Source: Planctomycetota bacterium
GTDB taxonomy: Bacteria > Planctomycetota > Planctomycetia > Isosphaerales > Isosphaeraceae
Direction of reading: 5' to 3'
Length of the DNA stretch: 32,726 bases
Assembly: GCA_021791715.1 (NCBI GenBank)
Contig: JAJYWB010000077.1
Location: 1 to 32,726, forward strand
Below, piece after piece: positions 24,581 through 32,726 of the stretch. The stretch's first letter is position 1. The number at the start of each line of letters is the position of its first letter. The notes under the pieces were generated by a model. It did not search any database and was not told the origin of the DNA. It saw only the letters and a list, made by a program, of their open reading frames with translations. The position numbers were made by a program, and so were the translations under genes.

Positions 24581-25062
24581 TGGACGATAACGAAGTGACT
24601 TCGCTTTACGATTTCACCCTCGGCAGAAACCCCGATCCCCAAGGATTGAATTTTGGGATCTCGATGCTCGCCAGGGGTCGTTCGATGAACCAACTCGAAG
24701 CGAACCTGCTCGGTTCCAACGAGTTCTTCCAACAACAATCGGGTAACTCGAACAAAACGTATCTTACCAACGTCTACCTCGCCGCGTTGCAGCGTTTTCC
24801 TGATCCAGGTTCAAGTGTTTATCTCGACGAGTTGAATTCCGGAGTCTCACGGACAACCGTCGCCACGACGATTCTCGACAGCACCGAGGCTTCGATGGTG
24901 ACCGTCGACAATCTCTACCTCGCGTTCCTTGGACGCCAAGCCGATCCTGGAGCCCAGGGGTACATCAATATGCTTCATCAGAGTCGCGGCGCCGCACTCA
25001 ATCAGGTGGTTGTCGATATCACCACATCGAACGAGTTTATTAGCCGCGCCACGACAGGATGA
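24511..25062 (+). CDS. DUF4214 repeat ORF, probably a truncated gene
   Basis: The frame opens with TTG at 24511 and gives 183 residues. About the first 20 residues are read from frameshifted kinase-gene remnant, so the natural start is missing. After that come three DUF4214-type repeats with the pattern L-Y-x-x-x-L-G-R-x-x-D-P-x-G (at about residues 32, 86 and 133), e.g. L-Y-L-A-F-L-G-R-Q-A-D-P-G-A-Q-G-Y. Such repeats usually form the C-terminal end of long secreted planctomycete proteins. There is no signal peptide and no good ribosome site. I read it as the 3' piece of a larger gene, perhaps no longer expressed, although the repeats themselves are intact. Confidence 0.6.
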   Translation: MVDFRQARWFGFNTQVYSLCCPALDDNEVTSLYDFTLGRNPDPQGLNFGISMLARGRSMNQLEANLLGSNEFFQQQSGNSNKTYLTNVYLAALQRFPDPGSSVYLDELNSGVSRTTVATTILDSTEASMVTVDNLYLAFLGRQADPGAQGYINMLHQSRGAALNQVVVDITTSNEFISRATTG

Positions 25063-25204
25063 TGGTTCAAAACATCCAGCGAAAAGCTGAATCAACGTAG
25101 ATCGTTCTAATTCGGGGCGATCGCGTGGTGTACGGCACGCGACGTCCCGGATTCCACTATTTTGCCCGGCGTCCATTATCGATCGCCGCTGATACCGCAA
25201 TCGC

Positions 25205-26410
25205 TTAAACCTGCGCCGGCTCGGCGGCGCCGAAGCGCGACGCGAAATCGTGATACGTAAACCGCCGGCGCTCGATCAACCGGTCGTCGTCGGCGATCGA
25301 ATAAATCGTCGGCAGGTTGATCCCGTTGAACATGTGCGACTTCACGATCGAATACGATCCCGCGTTCGGAAAGACCAGCCGCGAACCGACGCCCAACGGC
25401 TCGGCGAAACGATACCGCCCAAAAACGTCGCCCGCGAGACACGAACTTCCCGCCAAAACGTACTCGTTCGACTCGCGGTCGTCGTCTCCCAACACCACAG
25501 GCTTGTATTGATACTCAAAACATTCGGGAAAATGATTGATCGTCGTATCAAGCACCGCGACCGTCTTCCCCCCCGACGCGAACAGGTCGATCACCTCGGC
25601 GACGTAAAACCCGAGCTCACGCGCGAACGCCGTCCCGGGCTCGATGAAAACGTCGTCGATACCTCGATCACGCAACAGACTCACCGCCTCGGCGAGAGCG
25701 CCGTACCCCTCGGGAGATTCGAGCCGATATCCCCCTCCCAAATTGAACCATTCCAATCGGTCGATCAGTCCAGGCAGGCGACGGTCGATCCGTCGCACCG
25801 TCTTCAAAAGAGGCTGATACGTTTGAGAATCCCAGTTCGTGTGGAAATGAACGCCGCGAATCGCGTTGAGCAGTCCGGGGTCGGTCTTCAGCTCGCGCTC
25901 GAGTTCGTCGAGCGGGGCGCCGAGCTTCGAGTGCTTGCGGCACGGGTTGTAACGGTCGTCGGCGATCAACGCGAGTTGCGGGTTGATCCGCAAACCCGTC
26001 TTCGATCGCGACGAAAGCGAACCGCCGAACCGATCGAGCTGAGAAAGTGAATTAAAAGCGATATAATCACATAATTGATCGATCTCGGCTATTTCGTCGG
26101 CCCGAAATCCGGGGGTGGTGATGTGGACCGAACCCGAATCGCCGAGGACGCCGCGCGCCGATTTGGCCTCGAAAAGCGAACTCGCGGCGAAGCCTTCGAG
26201 CCTGGGCTTCATGATTTCGAGGAGGAACTCGAAGACGAGGGGTTTGAGCGTGTAGAGGACCGAGCACCCGCATGCTCCGCGGAGTCGATCGGACAGGTCG
26301 AGTTTCGCGGCGACGGCGCGTTCGTCGACGACGAAAGCGGGAGCGTCGACCTCGGTTGCGAACGTTTTGATACGAGAGTGCGCTGATGAATCGGCGATCG
26401 AGGTCGACAA
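25205..26410 (-). CDS. nspC: Carboxynorspermidine decarboxylase
   Basis: This PLP enzyme of the alanine-racemase / fold-III group removes CO2 from carboxynorspermidine or carboxyspermidine in the alternative bacterial polyamine pathway. The protein is 401 residues from a TTG start (26410) with A-A-A-G-G upstream. P-A-F-V-V-D-E opens the barrel; Lys56 in Y-T-L-K-P is the PLP lysine; H-F-H-T-N follows near 198-202; N-L-G-G-G (223-227) and E-P-G (267-269) bind the phosphate; G-S-S-C-L-A-G-D (Cys324) supplies the active-site cysteine from the partner subunit. The partner carboxynorspermidine dehydrogenase is not adjacent. Its 3' end was the template for the remnant at 24318-24405. Confidence 0.92.
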   Translation of the reverse strand: MSTSIADSSAHSRIKTFATEVDAPAFVVDERAVAAKLDLSDRLRGACGCSVLYTLKPLVFEFLLEIMKPRLEGFAASSLFEAKSARGVLGDSGSVHITTPGFRADEIAEIDQLCDYIAFNSLSQLDRFGGSLSSRSKTGLRINPQLALIADDRYNPCRKHSKLGAPLDELERELKTDPGLLNAIRGVHFHTNWDSQTYQPLLKTVRRIDRRLPGLIDRLEWFNLGGGYRLESPEGYGALAEAVSLLRDRGIDDVFIEPGTAFARELGFYVAEVIDLFASGGKTVAVLDTTINHFPECFEYQYKPVVLGDDDRESNEYVLAGSSCLAGDVFGRYRFAEPLGVGSRLVFPNAGSYSIVKSHMFNGINLPTIYSIADDDRLIERRRFTYHDFASRFGAAEPAQV

Positions 26411-26966
26411 AGGCCTGACCTTTCCTTAAGTCGTGGCGCCTAGCGGTTCGGGGCGCCGCGCCCCGAATCATGCTTGGTTGATTTCTGAAGGGACATGAAA
26501 ATCGCGAATCCTAGCACAACGCGTTCTTTTGCGTGAGGTCAGATTCGTCGAAAAATTTACGATTGTTTTTTGACCCCTCGCGACGATCGAAACGGTTCCA
26601 ATGAACCCGAAGGAAGCATGGATGACGATTCGAGTTCCGTCAAAACAGCGACGGCAATTCCAATACCAAAATCGATCGCGATCGTCGATTCCATGAAGGA
26701 TATCGTGGTTTTCGGCGGGGAGGCGACGCCGACGCTTTGAACTTTACGTTTTAAAAAAAAAGGCGAAACGCTCCGAGAGATTCGGCGTGTCGCGCGATTG
26801 TGCACGAAGTGTGCGAATCGATCGCGCGACGATTTTGATCGCCGGTGTAGCTCGGCTGCGTTTCGGCTTGTCGGATTCGATCGATCGACGTACAACACGC
26901 GATCGATCGCCCGGGGAGCTTTCTTGCCCGGAGGGTTGAATCGGCGAATCGGTTCAAGGAGGAACG
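26411..26966. other. Intergenic region between nspC and the Spy-like gene
   Basis: It holds a strong hairpin (26447-26467) and, at 26617-26739, a 40-codon frame starting M-D-D-D-S-S-S-V-K-T that has A-A-G-G-A only three bases before its ATG. That ORF is too weakly supported to list as a gene. AAGGAGG at 26957-26963 serves the next gene. Confidence 0.4.
26447..26467. other. Strong GC-rich hairpin upstream of nspC
   Basis: TTCGGGGCG-CCG-CGCCCCGAA is a perfect 9-bp stem with a 3-base loop, 37 bp upstream of the nspC start. It could be a leader structure of nspC or a terminator of a lost gene. No T tract follows on either strand. Confidence 0.5.
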
Positions 26967-27905
26967 ATGCGCGTATCATGGGGTCGGTTGTGTAAGGTAG
27001 GGAAGATCGCGGCCGGATTGGACGCGCGTTCCACGCTCGACGCCACATCTGTTTCGCTTATCGTTTCGGCCTTGATATTGATGATACCGATCGCGTTCGC
27101 GGCCGCGTCTCAAGATCCAGATATGCCTGCGCCGTTACCTCCCGACGCGTCGTCGCCTTCGAACCGACCCGAGACATCATCTCCCGAGGCTTCGTCGCCT
27201 TCGAATCGGCCCGAGAGTTCATCACCCGAGGCTTCGGCGCCGAAATCGGCTCCCGACGATTCCAAGGCTCGCGGCGGCGACGATCGTCAGGCGGAATCGA
27301 AGCGAGGGCGCGGCGAGGCGGAATCGGGAGGGAACAAGAAGGGTGAGCCGGCGGGAGTCGCTCCTCTGCCTGACGAACGTCTGGGGATTCGGACGGCGCC
27401 GTTGTTGTTGTTGAGCCGGCCCGACGTCCGCGGCGAACTTTCGATGACTCCCGCTCAAACCGAGGCCGCCGAGCATGCGATTACAGACCTATATGTACAA
27501 GCATCGAGATTGGCGGGGAAGCCGAACGAAGAAGTTTTGGCGTTGCGTAAGGCGTTGATCACGGCGCAGGTGCGTTGGATCGAGGCGAACCTGACCGACG
27601 AGCAGAAGACGAGGCTGGTGCAGATTGATTTGCAGTGGGAGGGGCCTTCGTCGCTCGTTTCTCGTCCGCTCGTCGCCGATACGCTCAAGTTGACCGCGGA
27701 GCAGCGCGAGCGGATCGCCAAGGCGGTTTTAGAGCGCGAGAAGGCTCGAAAAGAGCACGGACCGAGGCTTGAGGACGAGCGGAGGCTCGCGGTCGTCGCG
27801 CTCGAAACGTTGGCGCCCGATCAGCGCGAGCACTGGCGTGCGCTGTTGGGGAAAGAGTTTGTTCCGCGGCTCGCGTCGAAACCCGTTAAAGAGGAAAAAA
27901 AGTGA
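26967..27905 (+). CDS. Exported Spy/CpxP-like (LTXXQ) protein
   Basis: This 312-residue protein starts at an ATG with a very good AAGGAGG site. A hydrophobic segment (about residues 29-47, S-L-I-V-S-A-L-I-L-M-I-P) is a late signal peptide or membrane anchor. A Pro/Ser-rich linker (about 50-100) contains two copies of S-S-P-S-N-R-P-E-x-S-S-P-E-A. The C-terminal half is helical and carries L-T-x-x-Q-like motifs: S-M-T-P-A-Q-T, L-T-D-E-Q-K, L-T-A-E-Q-R and L-A-P-D-Q-R. This pattern is shared with Spy/CpxP periplasmic chaperone-like proteins, which bind misfolded proteins or metals. In planctomycetes the role is unknown. Confidence 0.82.
   Translation: MRVSWGRLCKVGKIAAGLDARSTLDATSVSLIVSALILMIPIAFAAASQDPDMPAPLPPDASSPSNRPETSSPEASSPSNRPESSSPEASAPKSAPDDSKARGGDDRQAESKRGRGEAESGGNKKGEPAGVAPLPDERLGIRTAPLLLLSRPDVRGELSMTPAQTEAAEHAITDLYVQASRLAGKPNEEVLALRKALITAQVRWIEANLTDEQKTRLVQIDLQWEGPSSLVSRPLVADTLKLTAEQRERIAKAVLEREKARKEHGPRLEDERRLAVVALETLAPDQREHWRALLGKEFVPRLASKPVKEEKK
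27150..27233 (+). repeat. 42-bp in-frame tandem duplication
   Basis: Two adjacent 42-bp units (27150-27191 and 27192-27233) encode S-S-P-S-N-R-P-E-[TS]-S-S-P-E-A. They differ at a few positions only. The unit lengthens the linker of the Spy-like protein. Confidence 0.8.
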
Positions 27906-27936
27906 ACGAGTTATTTGTATGTTTATAAAGGATGAA

Positions 27937-27958
27937 AAAGCGGTTGTGAATTCGCTTT
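27937..27958. terminator. Weak hairpin between convergent genes
   Basis: AAAGCG pairs with CGCTTT across ten bases, between the convergent Spy-like and TPR genes, in an AT-rich gap. A-rich and T-containing flanks fit a bidirectional terminator, but the stem is short. Confidence 0.3.
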
Positions 27959-27980
27959 GTATGGAACACGTAAAAATAAT

Positions 27981-28508
27981 TTAAGAGTTTAGAGGTTTTT
28001 TGGTTTCGATAATTTGTTCGAATTCGGGTCGGGAGCGAACGGGGTCGAAATCGGATTCGGTTTGGGCGATACGGCCGAAGGCCGGGTCGAGTTCGACGGC
28101 GCGGGCGAGCATTTCGAGGGCGCGATCGGCGTCGCCGGCGAGGCTCCAGTAGCAAGCGAGGTTGTAGATGAGGAGCGGGTCGTCGGGTCGTCTTCGGCGA
28201 GCGCGTTCGAGGGCGTCGACGGCCTGGGCGAGGCGATTGGTACGTTTGTAGCACCAACCGAGCGCGAGAGCGACGGGGATATCGTGGGGGCGGAGCGCCG
28301 CGGCTTGTTCGAGGGGTTCGAGCGCCTCGCGGTAGCGTTCGAGGGCGCGGAGCGCCTCGCCTTCGAGGAGTCGGGCTTCGAAGCGCATCGTCGCCCAATC
28401 GGCGCGGCTGCGGATGATTTCGAGGGCGCGGAGGGGCAAGCCGAGCATGAGGTAGCCCTCGGCTTGTTCGAGCTTTCGCGCGACGGGGTCGCCGAAGATT
28501 CGCGTCAT
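27981..28508 (-). CDS. Tetratricopeptide repeat protein
   Basis: This 175-residue protein starts at ATG 28508 with GGAGG ten bases upstream. It is almost wholly helical with about four TPR units, for example A-L-E-R-Y-R-E-A-L-E-P-L-E-Q-A-A-A-L-R-P and A-D-R-A-L-E-M-L-A-R-A-V-E-L-D-P. There is no signal peptide, so it should be cytoplasmic. TPR proteins act as protein-protein adaptors; the partner is not evident. The ADP-ribosylglycohydrolase gene lies 131 bp upstream on the same strand and may share a transcript. Confidence 0.88.
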   Translation of the reverse strand: MTRIFGDPVARKLEQAEGYLMLGLPLRALEIIRSRADWATMRFEARLLEGEALRALERYREALEPLEQAAALRPHDIPVALALGWCYKRTNRLAQAVDALERARRRRPDDPLLIYNLACYWSLAGDADRALEMLARAVELDPAFGRIAQTESDFDPVRSRPEFEQIIETKKPLNS

Positions 28509-28639
28509 GGCGTCGTCGCCTCCAGTACCGGCGTTGAGACGTCGAGTGGAATCGCCGCGAGTCGGGGGTACGCGGACCGATCATGCTTCCACTTTTATCA
28601 TAGCATGAGTGAGACGCCGGGGGAAGCGGTCGCCGCGGA

Positions 28640-29830
28640 TTAAATGCGTTTATTGGCGCCGAGATCGGGTCCGTTGCGGCTTTGAACCTGTCGCATTAGT
28701 TGATCGCGATGCGTTTTTTCGCGGTCGGTCAGACGGCGTTCGGTTTCAAGATAATCGGGGATCTCGAGATCGGCGGTCGATCGCCGCGCCAGCGCCTCGC
28801 CCCGAGCCTCGATCCCTTCCCTGTTGAGCAATTTATCGAGCCATTTGCGGGGAATTTGCGAGGCGCCGTGGTGCGCTCCAGCGAGCGCCCCCGTCATCGC
28901 GCCGGCGCTGTCGGCGTCACCCCCAAGGTTCACGACCTCGACGAGCGCCTCTTGAAAAGATTCGGATGTCATAAAAATAAGCAAACAAGTTGGTATGCAC
29001 GACGGCGCGAAGCCCATCGTGGGACGTTTACAAACGGGCTCGGCGCCGCGGCGGTTGGCTTCCTCGACGATCGCGGCGAGCGCCTCGCCGCGGGGACGAT
29101 CGAGCAACGATTCGACCCTGGCGATCGACGTCGATATCGCATGCTTATGTTCATCGATTTTATCAACTTGATCGCCGAATTCGGCGGCGATCCGTTTTTC
29201 CTCGCGGTCGACGTCTCCCGCGAGGCGGAGGAGGAAGCTCGGTTCGCGGTCGGCGCCCGCGGCTAGTCTGCGAACCGCGTGCGCGATCGCCATCGCCCCC
29301 GCGAGCGCTCGAATATCGCGGTGGGTGATGAGCGAGGCGTTCATCACCGCCTCGAACATCGCGTCGGGCATCCCCGCGTAATAGAGCGGAATCGGCGCGA
29401 TCCGCGCCGCGGCGCCGATCCCCGCCGAGGGTTGCCCCGTCCGCGACGGAGCGATTTGCTCATTCAAGCACTTAAGAACATTATGAAAACTTTTTCCCAC
29501 TCCGCGATGCGAACCCATGTACGTGTTCGCGGGTTCGGCGAGCTTGAGGTAAAAATCGACGAGCCGCGCCGCGTCGAGCTTCTCCGATTCGAGCAGCACG
29601 TCGCAAACCGCGAGCGCCTGTTGCGTGTCGTCGGTGTAGAGCCCCGCGAGCCGCCAGCGGTGCGGCTTGCGCTTCCACGCGACGGCGCCGTCGACATAAT
29701 CGTCGACCGTTCCGTAATGCGCATGTATTTGTTGGGCGCTAAGGCCCTCGAGCGGACCGCCCAGGGCGTCTCCGACCGCCATGCCTAAAAGGCATCCCTG
29801 AGCTCGGTTCACACGAGTCGCTTGAAGCAT
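28640..29830 (-). CDS. ADP-ribosylglycohydrolase (DraG/ARH) family protein
   Basis: The product is 396 residues from ATG 29830, chosen because G-A-G-G-A-G lies about ten bases upstream and Q-G-C-L-L-G-M-A-V-G-D-A-L-G, the usual opening of this family, follows at once. The frame is open to 29878. T-D-D-T at 66-69 and the later G-G-D-A-D-S-A-G-A-M-T-G-A-L-A-G-A are the two metal-binding motifs for a binuclear Mg or Mn site. Such enzymes remove ADP-ribose from proteins or small molecules. The second motif has D-A-D-S where D-x-D-T is typical, a mild change. The C-terminal 60 residues form a charged helical extension. The substrate is unknown. Confidence 0.9.
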   Translation of the reverse strand: MLQATRVNRAQGCLLGMAVGDALGGPLEGLSAQQIHAHYGTVDDYVDGAVAWKRKPHRWRLAGLYTDDTQQALAVCDVLLESEKLDAARLVDFYLKLAEPANTYMGSHRGVGKSFHNVLKCLNEQIAPSRTGQPSAGIGAAARIAPIPLYYAGMPDAMFEAVMNASLITHRDIRALAGAMAIAHAVRRLAAGADREPSFLLRLAGDVDREEKRIAAEFGDQVDKIDEHKHAISTSIARVESLLDRPRGEALAAIVEEANRRGAEPVCKRPTMGFAPSCIPTCLLIFMTSESFQEALVEVVNLGGDADSAGAMTGALAGAHHGASQIPRKWLDKLLNREGIEARGEALARRSTADLEIPDYLETERRLTDREKTHRDQLMRQVQSRNGPDLGANKRI

Positions 29831-29878
29831 CGTGACAAGGCTCCTCTGGGTCCCGTTTCGGAGTCGAAACCCCCGCAT

Positions 29879-30771
29879 GGGATTGTGGAGATGAAGTTAA
29901 CGACTCTCAAGCCCCGGTCAAAACGTTTTTTGCCGAAGACGACCGTGATTTCGCGATCGCGATCCGCTCTCGCAATCGTGACGTTCGCCGTGCGTTCCAC
30001 TTACGACTCGAACACGACCGCCGCGAAATCTTCAGAAATCGCCCCCCGATTTCCTCGCCGAGACGCCGAAACCGCGACGAGCCGAAACCGATGGTTTGCA
30101 CTTACTAACAAATGTATCGCTCTTTTTCCCCGCCGGCCGAGCGATACCCGGCGGATTCGACGACGATCTCATCAAATCGAAACAGGCTTTTCAAAACCGA
30201 TCGAATGCGGATCGAGCCTCGATTTCGCGTCATGAGGTCGAGGTACGCGATTCCAATGCGTTCCACCCATACCTCGTGTCGCGGCTTTCGGCAAAAGGCC
30301 TTCCGCTCTTTTCGATCCGCAATCCGCAAGCCGCAAGCCGCAAGCCGCAAGCCGCCGCGCGACGGTTCGGTCGCGATCGATTGATCGGTCGCGACCGGAC
30401 GACGTTTGATCGTCGCGCCCCGCCGATCTCTACGAATCTTATCGGCCGACCGAGCCCCGCGTTCCAGCCGAGGAACCGCACGATCCCGTTATCACGCGCC
30501 GACCGATCCGAAAACAACCCCTGGCGCTCCCCCGCCGATTCGTCCGCCGGCGCCGAAAACGACGGCGAATCGGTTCGCGCCGATCGGTCGACTCGATCAT
30601 ACCGCCGAGTCCACGCGATCGTAATAAAAAGTAAATTGTAAAGAATACAATTGCGTTTCCGGGCCGATCGATCTTGACCGAAATCCGCGGGCGAATTATA
30701 CATCGCCCCGCCGATTCAACGAGCCGGTTCCGGTCCAAATCGCGATCAATGCTCATCTTATTTTAATATGT
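29879..30771. other. About 0.9 kb without a supported gene
   Basis: Frames on both strands are arginine- and serine-rich, overlap each other and lack ribosome sites. The only clear feature is the heptamer repeat at 30317-30351. An AT-rich stretch (30620-30660 and 30755-30790) next to the hydrolase gene may carry its promoter; the TATAAT at 30777-30782 lies within the gene's first codons. Confidence 0.5.
30317..30351. repeat. Heptamer tandem repeat (CCGCAAG)5
   Basis: Five adjacent units read CCGCAAT, then CCGCAAG four times. Because seven is not a multiple of three, unit changes would shift any frame, which agrees with a noncoding region. Confidence 0.9.
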
Positions 30772-32526
30772 ATGTTTTATAATATTTTTTCAAAAAGAAC
30801 CGGATGTGCGAGGGGATTCGAGCCGGCTTCGCGGTCGCGAGCGCGGACGGTTCGGCCGAACGTCGAGGGGCTGGAAAATCGCGAGCTTTTAACGGGAACG
30901 GTCGCGGTCGCGCACGTGTCGCTCGTTTCCGATACGTCGGCTTCGAGTACTTCGGCTTCGCCCGCGCGGATCGCTTCATCGGCATCGGTCTTATCGGCTT
31001 CGGCGACGTCGTCCGAGACGTCGAAATCGATTGCGACGGCCGTTGCGCGATCGGTCGCGTCGGCGACGATTCCGGTCGCTTCTAGCCCTTCAGGAACGCT
31101 CGCGAACGCTTTGGCGGGGTCGAGGGGATTGAAGCCCGTATTGAGCGTCGCCTCGCTCTCGACGACGAATTCCAAAAGCGTGACGGTCGATTACGCGATC
31201 ACCGGGGGAAACATCGACGTTCCGATCGAGCTGACGATCGAGCGATCGACCTCGGCGAATCCGCCTGCGTCGGGTTCGTCGTCTAAGAGCGTCGTCCTCG
31301 CGACCGAAACGATCGCGCCATCGAGTTTGGACGCTTCGGGCAAGCCCGCGGGAGACGTGGGATCGCATCAGGTCGACGTGTCGATACCGGGAGGATTGCC
31401 TCCCGATCCCGCGCTTCCTTACGTGATCGCTTCGGCGCAAACGCCCGGCGACGCCTCGGCGACGAATTCCGCGACCGATTCGGCTTCTTTTCAGGTGTAT
31501 ACGATCGGCGTGATCACACACGGGGGATTTGAGAACATATTTTATGGTACTCACTTGCCGCCTTGGGTTATGCCGATGGCGCACGCGATGAAGGTCGCGG
31601 GTTATAACGCGGTGATACCGTTCAACTGGGTGTCGAAAAGTTCAACGCCTGGAGCGGCGATCGAGCAATCGGGTCGGCTCGCGGCCGATATCGTTCGGGT
31701 CGCGGATTCGCTCCCCGGGACGGGTCCGATCGATCTGAGAATCATCGGCCATAGCGAGGGGAACGTCGTCAATACGGGGGCGCTTTCCGATCTGATCCGC
31801 TTCGCTCCGCCGCGGTTGCAAGCGGGATATATTTACGAAACGTTCCTTGATCCGTTCGCGGCGACGAATCGCGTGAAGCACGATTTTAGCGCGGCGCCGA
31901 CGGCGCTCGGGTCGTTCGCGAGTTATGTGATGAACGGATATCAGCATCAATCGAACGATCCGTTGCTCTTCGTGCCGAAGAACGTCGCTTACGCCGACGT
32001 CTTTTATCAGCATACGCCGTATTTTTTGATGAAAGACGTGTATGATCGAACGCTCAATTTATGGGGACAGACGCCGATTCCGGGGGCGAACGCGTATTAC
32101 GATCTGACGGGTATCGGCATCGGCCACACCGACGGTTTCAGCGTGCAGTATTGGTATTTAAAGAACGTGATGCCTTTAATTGAGCATAATCTGCCGTTGG
32201 TCGTGCCGCAAGATCCGCTGACGGCGCGGCTCGACACGACCGAGGTCGGCGATTCACGGTTGACGGCTTCGGGAACCGCGAACCCCGGGGCGAAGATCGC
32301 GCTCTTGGCGATTCGAGGACGAAGCGGCGTCGTTCCGCGGCGGATCGGCGCGGCGATCGCGGGTCCGACGGGGAATTGGACGATCACGAGCGGGAAGCTC
32401 GGAGCGGGCGTTTACCGAGCGTTCACGATCGCGACCGCGCCCGCGGGAATCACCCGCCCGCCTACGGTTTTTGTTCATATGATCCGCCTCGGCTCGACAC
32501 GGATCGGAAAAGCTCCGCGAAAATAA
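30772..32526 (+). CDS. Secreted LExRxLL-type alpha/beta-hydrolase (lipase-like)
   Basis: This 584-residue protein has a basic N-terminus leading into V-E-G-L-E-N-R-E-L-L-T-G (31-42), the planctomycete surface-protein motif. A low-complexity Ser/Ala/Thr stretch (about 50-115) and an Ig-like beta region (about 120-240) follow. The hydrolase domain (about 245-480) has T-H-G-G-F as oxyanion-side motif, I-I-G-H-S-E-G with nucleophile Ser328, and G-I-G-H-T-D-G-F as the likely catalytic histidine. The C-terminus (about 490-584) is a further beta domain. It resembles lipases or esterases with G-x-S-x-G. ATG 30772 is the only possible start before the motif and lacks a good ribosome site. Confidence 0.82.
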   Translation: MFYNIFSKRTGCARGFEPASRSRARTVRPNVEGLENRELLTGTVAVAHVSLVSDTSASSTSASPARIASSASVLSASATSSETSKSIATAVARSVASATIPVASSPSGTLANALAGSRGLKPVLSVASLSTTNSKSVTVDYAITGGNIDVPIELTIERSTSANPPASGSSSKSVVLATETIAPSSLDASGKPAGDVGSHQVDVSIPGGLPPDPALPYVIASAQTPGDASATNSATDSASFQVYTIGVITHGGFENIFYGTHLPPWVMPMAHAMKVAGYNAVIPFNWVSKSSTPGAAIEQSGRLAADIVRVADSLPGTGPIDLRIIGHSEGNVVNTGALSDLIRFAPPRLQAGYIYETFLDPFAATNRVKHDFSAAPTALGSFASYVMNGYQHQSNDPLLFVPKNVAYADVFYQHTPYFLMKDVYDRTLNLWGQTPIPGANAYYDLTGIGIGHTDGFSVQYWYLKNVMPLIEHNLPLVVPQDPLTARLDTTEVGDSRLTASGTANPGAKIALLAIRGRSGVVPRRIGAAIAGPTGNWTITSGKLGAGVYRAFTIATAPAGITRPPTVFVHMIRLGSTRIGKAPRK

Positions 32527-32538
32527 TAAAACTCGCTT

Positions 32539-32726
32539 TTACGCGGTTTTCAAAGCGTTGCGCCGCCTCGTTCGCCTGACGATTCCCAGCCCTCCCGCGC
32601 ATCCCAGGCACGCCAGAACGATCGACGCCGGCTCGGGAACCGCCGTTTTCCCCTCGACCGTGATCGATCCGCTTGTATAAGAATAAGAAATTTTATTCGC
32701 ATTCGACGTGTTATCGGTGATTTCGG
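32539..32726 (-). CDS. PEP-CTERM protein, C-terminal part only
   Basis: Read on the minus strand, the frame enters at the window edge and stops at TAA (32541-32539), giving the last 61 residues. It ends with V-P-E-P-A-S-I-V-L-A, a hydrophobic stretch C-L-G-C-A-G-G-L-G-I-V and the basic tail R-R-T-R-R-R. This is the PEP-CTERM sorting signal recognised by exosortase, which cuts near V-P-E-P and exports or anchors the protein. The N-terminal part lies outside the window, so the function is unknown. The gene converges with the hydrolase gene, with 12 bp between the stops and no obvious terminator. Confidence 0.85.
   Translation of the reverse strand, partial: EITDNTSNANKISYSYTSGSITVEGKTAVPEPASIVLACLGCAGGLGIVRRTRRRNALKTA

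Noticed and set aside
26430..26510. Possible third copy of the structured module
   Set aside because: CCTAGCG, a hairpin and TTTCTGA...TGAAAAT occur in the same order as in the module, but the inverted arms, TATAAT box and small ORF are missing and the match is too weak.
26557..27048. 163-codon minus-strand frame upstream of the Spy-like gene
   Set aside because: It overlaps the excellent AAGGAGG/ATG start of the opposite gene and shows no domain or ribosome site.
1..32726. tRNA or rRNA genes, CRISPR arrays and insertion sequences
   Set aside because: Sequences resembling the T-loop GGTTCGA were checked by eye and lie in coding regions without a cloverleaf; no regularly spaced repeats or transposase motifs were found.

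Overview
The window looks like a chromosomal segment of a member of the Planctomycetota, most likely family Isosphaeraceae (inference). The evidence is two large secreted proteins with the planctomycete N-terminal motif L-E-x-R-x-L-L, a PEP-CTERM tail at the right edge, an S1 sulfatase, a two-gene ECF sigma / Ser-Thr kinase-WD40 operon, and a GC-rich sequence crowded with CGATCG.

Layout. 1-5163: a membrane-anchored unknown protein, a DUF1573-like protein and a secreted LExRxLL protein with an HEIAE motif and two PKD-like repeats, all on the minus strand. 5258-8648: a divergent pair, a secreted alkaline phosphatase (-) and glgC (+). 8927-11296: a sulfatase (-) and its long upstream region. 11297-17599: a plus-strand run of housekeeping genes (rlmN, ECF sigma, ComF-type phosphoribosyltransferase, hemC) ending in a long acidic membrane protein with 54-bp repeats. 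18037-22894: ECF sigma plus a giant kinase-WD40 protein. 22895-25204: an AT-rich caspase-like gene, remnants of neighbouring genes and a truncated DUF4214 ORF. 25205-32726: nspC, a Spy/CpxP-like protein, a TPR protein, an ADP-ribosylglycohydrolase, a secreted alpha/beta-hydrolase and the partial PEP-CTERM gene.

The most unusual signals are in the spaces between genes. First, a module of about 190 bp occurs twice, at 1796-1987 (+) and about 10945-11136 (-). It has a conserved hairpin, long imperfect inverted arms, a TATAAT box and the start of a small ORF. Both small ORFs (44 and 46 codons) begin with a similar M-R-x-R-R...T-D-E-D peptide and then diverge. I know of no described family like this. 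Second, decayed copies of the 3' end of nspC and the 3' end of the kinase-WD40 gene lie side by side at 24318-24580, between the caspase-like gene and the DUF4214 ORF. This is the footprint of an old tandem duplication whose two copies now carry different cargo genes.

Most other genes stand alone rather than in recognisable pathway operons. The clear exception is the sigma/kinase pair, separated by 4 bp. No rRNA, tRNA, CRISPR array or intact insertion sequence was found by eye.
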